A DNA stretch of 64,000 bases, from assembly GCF_001544875.2 (NCBI RefSeq), contig NZ_FCOA02000011.1:1-64000 (forward strand). The letters run 5' to 3'. The DNA is from Caballeronia hypogeia. GTDB lineage: Bacteria; Pseudomonadota; Gammaproteobacteria; Burkholderiales; Burkholderiaceae. A model generated the notes under the pieces. The model did no database searches, was not told where the DNA came from, and was given only the letters and a program-made list of their open reading frames with translations. The position numbers and the translations under genes were made by a program. This document shows positions 1 through 10,122 of this stretch, piece after piece. Numbering within the stretch: the stretch's first letter is position 1; every line of letters starts with the position of its first letter.

Positions 1-1
1 G

Positions 2-1660
<1,659 letters not shown>

Positions 1661-2108
1661 CGCGCGTCCTCGAGCGCGATCGTCGGCTCGGATGCGATGC
1701 GCGCGGCGATGTCTTCATCGAATGATGCGGACTTCGGCGCGCCGCTCGAATCGATGTGCATCATCATCTGCTCGCACGCGGAAACCGGCTCGTCGCCGTC
1801 GCCTTCGAACATCTCCAGATAGAGATGGATGCGCTTTCTGTCATGCGCGATCACGCGCGATTCGACGCGCACCGCCGCGCCCTCCTTGATCTCGCGCAGA
1901 TAGTTGATGTGCGCTTCCATCGTGTAGAGCGTGCGTTGGCGCGCGCTCCGTCCGGCGTCGTCGAGGCCGATGCGGTCCATGAACGCATCGGTCGCGAGGC
2001 TGTAGATCAGCATGTAGAAGGCATCGCGCAGATGGCCGTTGTAGTCGACCCATTCGGGCTTCACGGTGTCGCGATAGATCGTGCTCATCTGCGCTGCTCC
2101 TTTGATCT

Positions 2109-3056
2109 TCAGTCTTCGATGCCGTGGCGCGCCTTCGCCTGCGCGATCGCCTCGATCACGCTCGCGATGCAGTCGTCGCGGTAGCGCTCCAGTTCCTTGA
2201 TGCCGCGTCCGTTCGTCTGATGCGACGTGCCGTCGACCACGCGGTCAATGAGTTCATCGGTCAGTTTCGGCGCGACGAGTTTCGTCCACGGCAGTTCGAG
2301 CGCGGGGCCGAATTGCTGCATGAAGTGTCGCATGCCCGCCTCGCCGCCCGCCAGCGTATAGGTGAGGAACGTGCCCATGAAAGACCAGCGGATGCCCGCG
2401 CCGTAGCGGATGGCGTCATCGATTTCGCCGGTAGTGGCCACGCCGTCGTTCACCAGATGCAGCGCCTCGCGCCACAGCGCTTCCAGCAGCCGGTCGGCGA
2501 TGAAGCCCGGCACTTCTTTTCGCACGCGCAAGGGCCGCATGCCGATGGAGGCGTAGAAACTCATGGCCGAGTCGATCGCTTCGCCTGAGGTCTTCTCGCC
2601 GCCTAGCACTTCGACGAGCGGCAGCAGATACACCGGATTGAACGGATGCCCGACGACGCAGCGTTCGGGGTTGACGGCGCGCGCGTAGAAATCGCTCGGC
2701 AAAAGCCCTGACGTCGACGACGCGATGATCGCATCGGGTTTCGCCGCGCGGCTCACGCGCTCGTGCAGCGCGAGCTTGAGTTCCTCGCGCTCGGGCGCGC
2801 TTTCCTGGATGAAATCGGCATTGGCGACGCATTCCTCGACCGTCGCGACGACGCGCAACTTGTCCTGCGATGCGCCTTCTGCCAGCCCGACGCGCGTAAG
2901 CGCCGGCCACGCGTTCGCGACGTTCGCGCGCAGTTGCGCTTCGGCGCCTGGCGCGGGGTCCCACGCGGTGACGTCGAGTCCTGCTCCGAGCGCGCGCGCC
3001 ACCCAGCCGCTGCCGATCACACCCGCGCCGAGCGCGGCGAATTGCTTGACTTGCAT
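2109..3056 (-). CDS. cdhA: L-carnitine 3-dehydrogenase
   Basis: 315 residues, a 3-hydroxyacyl-CoA dehydrogenase-fold protein oxidising L-carnitine to 3-dehydrocarnitine with NAD. The N-terminal Rossmann motif GAGVIGSGW starts at residue 10. The middle carries ASSTSG and a GHPFNPVYLLPLVEV segment typical of the family, followed by the C-terminal helical domain with the FIADRL and LWREALHLV segments. I chose the ATG at 3056 because the glycine-rich loop then sits at the expected distance; the frame is open for 64 codons upstream but that part has no family character. It lies between cdhC and cdhB in one minus-strand unit. Confidence 0.92.
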   Translation of the reverse strand: MQVKQFAALGAGVIGSGWVARALGAGLDVTAWDPAPGAEAQLRANVANAWPALTRVGLAEGASQDKLRVVATVEECVANADFIQESAPEREELKLALHERVSRAAKPDAIIASSTSGLLPSDFYARAVNPERCVVGHPFNPVYLLPLVEVLGGEKTSGEAIDSAMSFYASIGMRPLRVRKEVPGFIADRLLEALWREALHLVNDGVATTGEIDDAIRYGAGIRWSFMGTFLTYTLAGGEAGMRHFMQQFGPALELPWTKLVAPKLTDELIDRVVDGTSHQTNGRGIKELERYRDDCIASVIEAIAQAKARHGIED

Positions 3057-3102
3057 GTCGTCGATTTCCTTTGTGCTTGATGTGCCTGCTTGTGCTTCTG
3101 CT

Positions 3103-4032
3103 TCAGGCGATTTGTTCGAGCGCGCGCTTTTCCAGCGGGCGTTCACCGCGCGGCGGCAGGCCGAGCTTTCTGCGTCCTTCGGCGGGCGTGAGCGCGCGAG
3201 CGCCGAGCCGTTCGATGATTTCGATCGCGCGCTGCACGAGCGACCCATTGGTCGCGTGGACGCCGCGATCGAGCCACAGGTTGTCTTCCAGCCCGACGCG
3301 CACGTGGCCGCCTAGCAGCATCGCCTGCGCGACCATCGGCATCTGCATGCGGCCGATGCCGAAGCCGGCCCAGTGCGCGCCGGGCGGCAGGTTGTCGACC
3401 ATCGCTTTCATCGTGCCGGTGTCGGGCGGCGCGCCCCAGGGAATGCCCATGCACAGTTGAAAGAGCGGCGGGTCGTCGAGCAGGCCTTCCTTGAGCAACT
3501 GATTCGCGAACCACAGATGGCCGGTGTCGAAGATTTCCAGTTCGGGCTTCACGCCAAGCTCCTGGATGCGTTTGGCGCCGGCGCGCAGTTGGGCGGGCGT
3601 CGAGACGTAGATGTAGTCGCCGTCGCCGAAGTTGAGCGTGCCGCAGTCGAGCGTGCAGATTTCGGGCAGGAGTTCTTCCACATGCGCGAGTCGCGTCAGA
3701 CCGCCGACGAGGTCGGTGCCCTTGCCGAACCGCATCGGGTCTTCGCCGGGACCGATTTCCAGGTCGCCGCCCATGCCCGCCGTGAGGTTGATGATGACGT
3801 CGACGTCGGATGAGCGGATGCGGTCCACCACTTCACGGTATAGCGCGGGGTCGCGGCTGCCTCGTCCGGTATGCGGATCGCGCACGTGGCAGTGGGCGAC
3901 GGTTGCGCCCGCGCGGGCCGCTTCGATTGCCGCTTCCGCGATCTGTTTCGGCGTGACGGGGATGGCCGGATGACGGCTGGTCGTGTCGCCTGCGCCGGTC
4001 ACTGCGCACGTTACTATCACTTCGTGGTTCAT
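3103..4032 (-). CDS. cdhC: Dehydrocarnitine cleavage enzyme (BKACE family)
   Basis: 309 residues of the beta-keto acid cleavage enzyme family. The predicted reaction is 3-dehydrocarnitine plus acetyl-CoA giving acetoacetate and betainyl-CoA. The zinc ligand motif HCH is at residues 47-49, followed by VRDPHTG. An NLTAGMGG loop and the late GAHWAGFGIGRMQMP segment with GGHVRVGLEDN are also typical. First catabolic gene after the upstream caiX (84-base gap holding a hairpin) and 46 bases before cdhA. The acetoacetate it releases may be relevant to the acetoacetyl-CoA-synthetase-like enzyme at 6936. Confidence 0.92.
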   Translation of the reverse strand: MNHEVIVTCAVTGAGDTTSRHPAIPVTPKQIAEAAIEAARAGATVAHCHVRDPHTGRGSRDPALYREVVDRIRSSDVDVIINLTAGMGGDLEIGPGEDPMRFGKGTDLVGGLTRLAHVEELLPEICTLDCGTLNFGDGDYIYVSTPAQLRAGAKRIQELGVKPELEIFDTGHLWFANQLLKEGLLDDPPLFQLCMGIPWGAPPDTGTMKAMVDNLPPGAHWAGFGIGRMQMPMVAQAMLLGGHVRVGLEDNLWLDRGVHATNGSLVQRAIEIIERLGARALTPAEGRRKLGLPPRGERPLEKRALEQIA

Positions 4033-4076
4033 GAGTTGCTTCCCATTTCGTTAGGGTTCCTGCATGTTTGATTCAG

Positions 4077-4102
4077 GCTTGCGTCTCCATGAAAACGCAA
4101 GC
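4077..4102 (-). other. Hairpin between caiX and cdhC
   Basis: Perfect 8-base stem GCTTGCGT (4077-4084) with ACGCAAGC (4095-4102) and a 10-base loop. There is no T-run on either side, so it is more likely an mRNA-processing, stability or weak attenuation element than a clean rho-independent terminator. It could set the ratio between abundant binding protein and the downstream enzymes. Confidence 0.4.
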
Positions 4103-4116
4103 AGACCAGAAAACCT

Positions 4117-5070
4117 TTAAAGCCCCAAATAACTCCGAACCGCCGGCAATCCATCTTTCCCGTCGACAGTCTTGACGCCTGCCAACCATGCATCCAGAAC
4201 CTGCGGGTTCTTCTTCAGATAAGCCTTCGCCGCCTCGGCAGGCCGCTCCTTGTTCATCACCGGCTGCATCAGCCGATTCTCCAGATCGGTGGTGAAGCGA
4301 AGATTCGAAACCAGCTTTCCGGCATTCGGACACCGCGTCAGAAAATCCGGATTGGTCAACGTGTACACCCGCGCTTCGCCGTAGTTCGGCCCGAACACCT
4401 CATCCCCGCCCGACAGATAATTGATCTTCATCTGGATATTCATCGGATGCGGCTCCCAGCCGAGAAACACGACCGGCTTCTTGTCGCGAACGGCGCGCTC
4501 GACCGTCACCAGCATCCCCGCCTCGCTCGATTCGACCAGCTTGAATCCGCCCAGCCCGAACTGATTCGAATCGATCATCTTCTGGATCTTCGCGTTCGCG
4601 CTGCTGCCCGGCTCGATGCCGTAGATCTTGCCGTCGAGTTCGTCGCGATGCTTCGCGATATCCGCGAACGTCTTGATGCCCGCGTCGTACGCATAGCTCG
4701 GCACCGCCAGCGTCGCCTTCGCGCCCGACAGGTTCGGCGGTTCGAGCTTCTGAATGCTCTTCGATTCGAGGAACGGCTCGACCGCCTTCTGCTGCACCGG
4801 CCACCAGTAGCCCAGGGATACGTCGATCTGCTTGCTTTTCAGGCCCGCCAGCGAAATCGGCACCGAAGCCACCGTCGTCTTCGGCGCGTAGCCAAGCCCC
4901 TCGAACACGACCGAGGCCAGCGCGGTAGTCGAAGTGATGTCGGTCCAGCCGATGTCGACGAAGCGCACCGTGCGGCAACTCGCGTCGTCGACGCCCGCGG
5001 CATGCGCGAGGGCGACGCCCACGGCGCACGCTCCGGCGACGAACAGTTTCGAAGTGAAGCGATGTCTCAT
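4117..5070 (-). CDS. caiX: Periplasmic carnitine-binding protein
   Basis: 317 residues of the OpuAC/ChoX substrate-binding family. An N-terminal signal peptide (MRHRF then a hydrophobic run ending AHAAG) precedes the mature start. Aromatic and acidic blocks of quaternary-amine binders are present: DIGWTD early, LGYWWPV, IYGIEPG, ESSEAGM and FLGWEPHPMN. Position directly upstream of cdhCAB argues for carnitine as ligand, as with CaiX of Pseudomonas. No permease or ATPase accompanies it, so it presumably docks on the ChoVW core at 50616-52689. A 21-bp-spaced direct-repeat operator lies about 95-120 bases upstream of the start. The open frame extends 46 codons upstream but the signal peptide fixes the start. 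Confidence 0.87.
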   Translation of the reverse strand: MRHRFTSKLFVAGACAVGVALAHAAGVDDASCRTVRFVDIGWTDITSTTALASVVFEGLGYAPKTTVASVPISLAGLKSKQIDVSLGYWWPVQQKAVEPFLESKSIQKLEPPNLSGAKATLAVPSYAYDAGIKTFADIAKHRDELDGKIYGIEPGSSANAKIQKMIDSNQFGLGGFKLVESSEAGMLVTVERAVRDKKPVVFLGWEPHPMNIQMKINYLSGGDEVFGPNYGEARVYTLTNPDFLTRCPNAGKLVSNLRFTTDLENRLMQPVMNKERPAEAAKAYLKKNPQVLDAWLAGVKTVDGKDGLPAVRSYLGL

Positions 5071-5163
5071 GTCGTGCCTTTCAGTGAGAGTTGCGGATGG
5101 AGCCGGTTGGTGGCGCCGGCATGCATACAAAGTAACGCCGCATAAAAGTACCCGAACGCCCGC

Positions 5164-5191
5164 TTGCGACCGCGACTTGACTGCTTGCGAC
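5164..5191 (-). promoter_or_regulatory. Direct-repeat operator upstream of caiX
   Basis: Two perfect copies of TTGCGAC (plus-strand reading) at 5164-5170 and 5185-5191, exactly 21 bp apart, which is two helical turns. The same arrangement occurs before four other genes of the window (porin, 18636 binding protein, fdhA, choV). Tandem half-sites two turns apart are the usual target of AraC-family regulators; GbdR or one of its paralogues here is the inferred binder. Confidence 0.65.
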
Positions 5192-5365
5192 CTGCCGGTG
5201 CAAGGCATCCAGGCACGCTCGTTCGCAGGCGCTGTCTCCGTGGCCGATCAGACGGAATGCGGCTATCCGATTGGCTCTAATGAGCAGCACGGGCGGCCGT
5301 GAGTTTCGCCGACGCAACAGACCAACGGGGACCGGCGACGGTCACATGAGCCAGGAAAAATAAAA

Positions 5366-6619
5366 ATGGCGTCGTTCCGGAAAAACTTCGCGATCTTGAT
5401 GACGATGCAGGTCTCCACCTATCTGGTGCCGCTGCTGACCTTGCCATGGCTCGCGCGCGTGTTGTCTCCGAGCGGTTACGGCCAGCTCTCTTTCGGGCTC
5501 GCGTTTCTCAGCTATTTCGTCGTATCGACGAACTTCAGCTTCTCGCTTACCGCCACGCCGCGTATTTCGGTAAACAGACATGACCGCGCCACGCGCTCAC
5601 GTATTTTCTGGGAAACATTTTCCGCCCAGATATTGATTACGGTGGCCGGGCTTGCGGTCTTGCTCGCGCTCACTTTCATCTTTGCTCCGCTGGCGGAAAA
5701 CCGCACGCTTCTCCTGCTCGGCTTCGGACTCGTGATCGGCACTCTGATGATTCCCACCTGGTACTTTCAGGGCATGGAAGATCTGGGCGTGATCAGCATG
5801 CTGGTTTTCATCGGCCGCGTGCTCAGCATTCCGGCCATATTTCTGCTCGTGCGCGAACAGAACGATATTTTCTGGGCCATGGGCATCAACTCGATGGTGA
5901 ACGTCGTGACCGGCGTGGCCGTGCTCGTTTATCTCTTCCGACGTAAGGAAATTGATTTCGTGTGGATCCCGTTCAGGTCGATCGTGAATGCGCTGAAAAA
6001 CGGCTGGACGGTCTTCATGGCGACCGCGATTGTCGAGATTTATTCGTCGAGCAATATCGTGCTGCTCGCACTGATGGCCGGCAATGTCGCGGCCGGTTAT
6101 TTCGCGGCGGCGGACAAGCTGATCCGCGCGGCGCTCAATATACTCAGCCCGCTCAAGACCGCGGCTTATCCGCGCATCAGCTTTCTGATGCACCATTCGC
6201 GCGGCGACGCTTTCGCCTTCCTGCGTGTGATGTTCGCCGTGCAAGGCAGCATCACGCTCGCGACCTCGCTCACGATCTTCTTCGGCGCGCCGCTCGCGGT
6301 TCGCCTTCTGTACGGCCCGGAGTTCCTGCCGACCGTCGACGTCCTGCGCTGGATGTCCTTCGTTCCTTTCATGGCGGGCCTCTCCGACCTCTTCGGCGTA
6401 CAGACCATGCTGCCGCTCGGCATGAAGTCGCAGTTCACGCGCATTCTGATCGGCTCGGCTGTGCTCAACTTCCTGCTGCTCGCGATTCTCGCGAACCTGT
6501 TCGGGGAACAGGGCGCCGCGGCAACCGTACTGGCCGTCGAAGCTGCCATTGCCGCTGCCATGGCAATTACGCTTTATATGCGTGGCGTGCCGATTCTTCG
6601 CAAAACCGCACTGCAATAA
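5366..6619 (+). CDS. Wzx-like polysaccharide flippase
   Basis: 417 residues, almost wholly hydrophobic segments, about twelve predicted membrane helices. The N-terminus (FAILMTMQVSTYLVPLLTLP, then ARVLSPSGYGQLSF) is the signature start of the MATE-superfamily oligosaccharide flippases that move lipid-linked sugar units across the inner membrane. No polymerase, glycosyltransferase or other polysaccharide gene adjoins it on the same strand, so it is an isolated flippase or part of a unit with the A-T-TE enzyme that follows after 316 bases. Parts of the gene are visibly more AT-rich than the carnitine genes, which suggests separate acquisition. The start ATG at 5366 is weakly supported by upstream AGGAAAAA. 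Confidence 0.85.
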   Translation: MASFRKNFAILMTMQVSTYLVPLLTLPWLARVLSPSGYGQLSFGLAFLSYFVVSTNFSFSLTATPRISVNRHDRATRSRIFWETFSAQILITVAGLAVLLALTFIFAPLAENRTLLLLGFGLVIGTLMIPTWYFQGMEDLGVISMLVFIGRVLSIPAIFLLVREQNDIFWAMGINSMVNVVTGVAVLVYLFRRKEIDFVWIPFRSIVNALKNGWTVFMATAIVEIYSSSNIVLLALMAGNVAAGYFAAADKLIRAALNILSPLKTAAYPRISFLMHHSRGDAFAFLRVMFAVQGSITLATSLTIFFGAPLAVRLLYGPEFLPTVDVLRWMSFVPFMAGLSDLFGVQTMLPLGMKSQFTRILIGSAVLNFLLLAILANLFGEQGAAATVLAVEAAIAAAMAITLYMRGVPILRKTALQ

Positions 6620-6935
6620 GGACCGCGTCGTGTCACATTCTGGCCTAACGCACCATAGTGTTTACGCGTATTGGTATGCATACGTAGGAACATTCGAGTA
6701 GCTATTTCCGCCATTCGTTATCCAAAGCATATTCCCAGCTTTTTGCGCAAGAGCAAAGTTTGCCGAAACGCCACAGCCTCTGTGGTTGGTCGCACATAGC
6801 AAGGTTTTCGAACGGGGTAATCTGATTTCCGAGGGATATGCCCGCACCGACAACCGCGGCGCAAGGGAAATGGAGAGGTTTCCAGCGATGTTGTCGGGCA
6901 CATAACTATCTAGACCAGACTAACAGGTGCCAATA
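6620..6935. other. Intergenic region between flippase and A-T-TE gene
   Basis: 316 bases, clearly more AT-rich than its surroundings. I see no convincing gene, no strong terminator and no 21-bp repeat operator. It probably holds the promoter of the downstream gene, but no clear -35/-10 pair was found. Confidence 0.4.
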
Positions 6936-9900
6936 ATGGACCGACCCGACGCCATCCGAGAGAGTGCGCGCCTGTATGCGCGCGAGCCTCTTTTTTACCC
7001 CCCCACAGAACGAATTGCCAACTCGAGGATGACGGCCTTTACCTTGGCCTTCGAGAAAGCAACCGGCGAGCGCTTCGACAGTTACGCCGATTTTCACGCC
7101 TATACCGCACGCGAATACCGCCTTTTCTGGAAATGTTTTTTGGAATCGGCGCATGGGCTGGAATGGTCCGGATCGAATGAACCGGTTTGTATTGGAAACC
7201 AATGCGAAACAGCGCGCTTCTTTCCCAGCGTCGAACTGAATTACGCAGAAAATCTGCTCGGCAAACGCATTGCCTGCGATGACGCTCCGGCGCTCACCTC
7301 GCGCTATGCCGATGGCCGGCGTATCACCTATACGCGCAGCGAATTGCGCGAGCGCGTCATGCGGCTCGCGCAGTCGCTGTCCGAGATGGGGCTGAAAGAA
7401 GGCGACCGCGTAGTCGCGATCATGCGCAACGACGGCGACGCGATCACGACCGCGCTCGCCGTGACCGCGCTCGGCGCGACGCTTTCGACGGCGGCACCGG
7501 AGAACGGCGTGCAGGCGATCCTCGACCGCTTCGCGCCACTCGCTCCGAAGATGCTGTTCGCGCACACGATGCAGCGCCCCTTCGACACCGGCGGCTCCAT
7601 CTCGGGTCACGTCGCCGCGGTGGCCGCGCAACTGCCGTCGCTGACGGACATCGTTTGTCTGGACGAAACCGATCTGCCGAGCACGGTGACGCAGCGTCAG
7701 CACGAACTGCGCTCGCTGATCGTGCGCGGCGACGCGACGCGCTTCACGTGGAAGCGCTTCCCGTTCAACCATCCGCTCTTCATCATGTTTTCGTCGGGCA
7801 CGACCGGCAAGCCGAAGTGCATCGTGCACGGCGCGGGCGGCACGTTGCTCGAGCACGTGAAGGAGCATCGCCTGCATAGCGATTTCGGTCCCGGCGACAA
7901 GCTCTTTTTCCACACGAGCTGCTCGTGGATGATGTGGAACTGGCAGTTGTCCGTGCTCGCCTCGGGTGTGGAGATCGTCACGTATGACGGGCCGGTGGCG
8001 GCCGTCGACACGCTCTGGCGCATCGTCGCGAACGAACGGGCGACCGTTTTCGGCACGAGCCCGGCCTATCTGAAGATGAACGAGGACGCGGGTCTGGAGC
8101 CCGCCGAGCAGTTCGACCTCTCCGCCCTGCGCGCGATGATGTCCACCGGCGCCGTGCTCTTCGACTCGCAGTTCCAGTGGGTCAGCGAACACGTGAAGCA
8201 GTTGCAATTGCAATCGATCTCGGGCGGCACGGACATCATCGGCTGCTTCGTGCTCGGCAATCCGAACCTGCCCGTGTACGCGGGCGAAGCCCAGTGCAAG
8301 ACGCTCGGCCTCGACGTGCAGGCGTTCGATCAGGGCGCAAGCACGATCATGCCGGGCGAACTGGTCTGCACGAATCCGTTCCCGTCGCGCCCGCTCGGCT
8401 TCTTCGGCGACGACGACGGTTCGCGCTTCCACAAGGCGTACTTCGCGGCGAACGAAGGCGTGTGGACGCACGGCGACATCATCGAGTTCTCGCCGGAAGG
8501 CTCCGCGCGCCTGCACGGCCGCAGCGACGGCGTGCTCAACGTGCGCGGCATCAACGTGAGTCCGGGCGAGATCTACCGCATCCTGAGCGAGATCGGCGAG
8601 ATCCGTAACGCGATGGTCGTGCCGCAAACCGGCGCGAACGCGGGCGACGACGGCCAGCGCATCGTGCTCTTGCTGGTGCTGCGTCCGGAAGCGCAACTGA
8701 ATGCGGCGCTCGCCGCGCGCGTGCGCCGCGAGCTCACGCGCCAGGGTTCGGCCGCGCTCGTGCCGGATGTCATCGTGCAGGTGGATGGCCTGCCCGCCAC
8801 GCACAACGGCAAGCCGTCGGAAGCCGCCGCGCGCGACGCGGTCAACGGCCTGCCCGCGCGCAACGTGTCGTCCCTCGCGAATCCGGAATGTCTCGATCAG
8901 ATCCGCGAGCATCCGTCGCTGACGCGCGCCAAACGCGAACTGCCCGCGCCCGGCGAGGCGATCGAATCGCTCGAAGCGTGGCTGTGCGCGCTCTGGGAGC
9001 AGCATTTCAGCTTCTCGCCGATCGGCCGCGATGACAACTTCTTCGAGCTGGGCGGCCATTCGCTGCTTGCCGCGCGCATGCTCACCGAGGTGCAGCGCAC
9101 CACCGGCCGCACGCTGCCGCTTTCCACGATGATCGTCGCGCCGACCATCGCGCGTCTCGCCGCCGTTCTCGCCGCCGATCCGCAGACGCGCGCCGGCAAC
9201 TCGACGCTCGTGCAGATGCGCGCGGGCAGCGGCCGGCCGCTCTTCATGATCCACAGCATCACCGGCTCGGTGATGGAGTGCCTCACGCTCGCCGGCATGC
9301 TGCAGAACGAGCGTCCCGTGTACGGCCTGCAGGCGCTCGGCCTCGACGGCGACGAAGCGCCCCAGCACAGCGTCGAAGAGATGGCGCGCGGCTACGTGCT
9401 GCGCATGCGCGAGGCGCAGCCCAAGGGCCCGTACGCGCTGGTCGGCTATTCGTTCGGCGGGCTGATCGCGTTCGAGATCGCGCAGCAACTGGTCGCGGCG
9501 GGCGAGAAGATCGAGATGCTCTGCCTGCTCGACACCTACGTGCACGAGCACTGCCTGCCGTTCGCGCACTGGTCGCGCTATGCGGCCGGCGTACTCGCGC
9601 AACGCGTGCGCGAGTTCCGTGCGCTCGATGCGGGCGAACGCGTGGACTATCTGCGCGGCAAGGCACAGGCGCTCAACGATCGCTTGCGCATGCGAATGGG
9701 CAAACAGGCGCACCAGCCCGCGCCCGACGCCCAGGGCCTGCCGCCCGTGCTCCTGCGCGTGCGCGAGTCGATGCGCGTCGCGATGACGACCTACAATCCG
9801 CGTCGATACGACGGCGGGCCGATCGTCTACGTGCGCGCGACGGTGCTCGACCCGCATCGCCCCGATCCGCTGCCGGTCTGGCAGCGCGTCGCGGCACATG

Positions 9901-10004
9901 GCCTGCGCATCATGAAGGTCGATGGCAAGCACACCGACCTGGTCGTGGAGCCGCATCTCGCGCGCGTCGCGCAGACGCTCACGAGCGCCCTCGGGACCGC
10001 CTGA
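6936..10004 (+). CDS. Single-module A-T-TE enzyme with acetoacetyl-CoA-synthetase-like adenylation domain
   Basis: 1022 residues in three domains. Residues about 1-650 are an acyl-adenylating domain of the acetoacetyl-CoA synthetase subtype: ACAS-type N-terminus, SSGTTGKPK from residue 286, SGGTDIIG, GRSDGVLNVRG, and the catalytic lysine region HNGKPSE. Residues about 675-750 form a carrier domain with LGGHS; Ser709 is the predicted phosphopantetheine site. Residues about 770-1022 form a thioesterase with Ser839 in GYSFGG, Asp866 and His999 as the likely triad. There is no condensation domain, so it would load one acid, hold it on the carrier and release or self-condense it. RalA-type and atromentin-type A-T-TE enzymes are architectural analogues, but their A domains differ. 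ATG 6936 is preferred over GTG 6927 because AGG sits 8 bases upstream. Product unknown. Confidence 0.88.
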   Translation: MDRPDAIRESARLYAREPLFYPPTERIANSRMTAFTLAFEKATGERFDSYADFHAYTAREYRLFWKCFLESAHGLEWSGSNEPVCIGNQCETARFFPSVELNYAENLLGKRIACDDAPALTSRYADGRRITYTRSELRERVMRLAQSLSEMGLKEGDRVVAIMRNDGDAITTALAVTALGATLSTAAPENGVQAILDRFAPLAPKMLFAHTMQRPFDTGGSISGHVAAVAAQLPSLTDIVCLDETDLPSTVTQRQHELRSLIVRGDATRFTWKRFPFNHPLFIMFSSGTTGKPKCIVHGAGGTLLEHVKEHRLHSDFGPGDKLFFHTSCSWMMWNWQLSVLASGVEIVTYDGPVAAVDTLWRIVANERATVFGTSPAYLKMNEDAGLEPAEQFDLSALRAMMSTGAVLFDSQFQWVSEHVKQLQLQSISGGTDIIGCFVLGNPNLPVYAGEAQCKTLGLDVQAFDQGASTIMPGELVCTNPFPSRPLGFFGDDDGSRFHKAYFAANEGVWTHGDIIEFSPEGSARLHGRSDGVLNVRGINVSPGEIYRILSEIGEIRNAMVVPQTGANAGDDGQRIVLLLVLRPEAQLNAALAARVRRELTRQGSAALVPDVIVQVDGLPATHNGKPSEAAARDAVNGLPARNVSSLANPECLDQIREHPSLTRAKRELPAPGEAIESLEAWLCALWEQHFSFSPIGRDDNFFELGGHSLLAARMLTEVQRTTGRTLPLSTMIVAPTIARLAAVLAADPQTRAGNSTLVQMRAGSGRPLFMIHSITGSVMECLTLAGMLQNERPVYGLQALGLDGDEAPQHSVEEMARGYVLRMREAQPKGPYALVGYSFGGLIAFEIAQQLVAAGEKIEMLCLLDTYVHEHCLPFAHWSRYAAGVLAQRVREFRALDAGERVDYLRGKAQALNDRLRMRMGKQAHQPAPDAQGLPPVLLRVRESMRVAMTTYNPRRYDGGPIVYVRATVLDPHRPDPLPVWQRVAAHGLRIMKVDGKHTDLVVEPHLARVAQTLTSALGTA

Positions 10005-10025
10005 AACCGCATGCGCATCGCTGGC

Positions 10026-10066
10026 TCCGGCGCGCCCTACGGGGCGCGCCGGATTGCGCATGCTTT
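10026..10066 (+). terminator. Probable rho-independent terminator after the A-T-TE gene
   Basis: Twelve-base perfect stem TCCGGCGCGCCC (10026-10037) with GGGCGCGCCGGA (10042-10053) closed by a TACG loop, a very stable UNCG-type tetraloop. A run of five T follows at 10062-10066, eight bases past the stem. It separates the enzyme gene from the following regulator. Confidence 0.65.
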
Positions 10067-10122
10067 TTGCAATTGCTAGGGTATCCGGCTCGCTCATCGA
10101 CCTGACTCAATCGATCGATCCG

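Noticed and set aside
6906..10097. Long open frame antisense to the A-T-TE gene (over 1000 codons)
   Set aside because: Composition is Arg/His-rich without any domain; it mirrors codon bias of the real gene on the other strand, a common effect in high-GC DNA.
10060..10122. Upstream ATG as start of the 10123 regulator
   Set aside because: It falls at the T-run of a strong hairpin and the added residues do not fit the family N-terminus.
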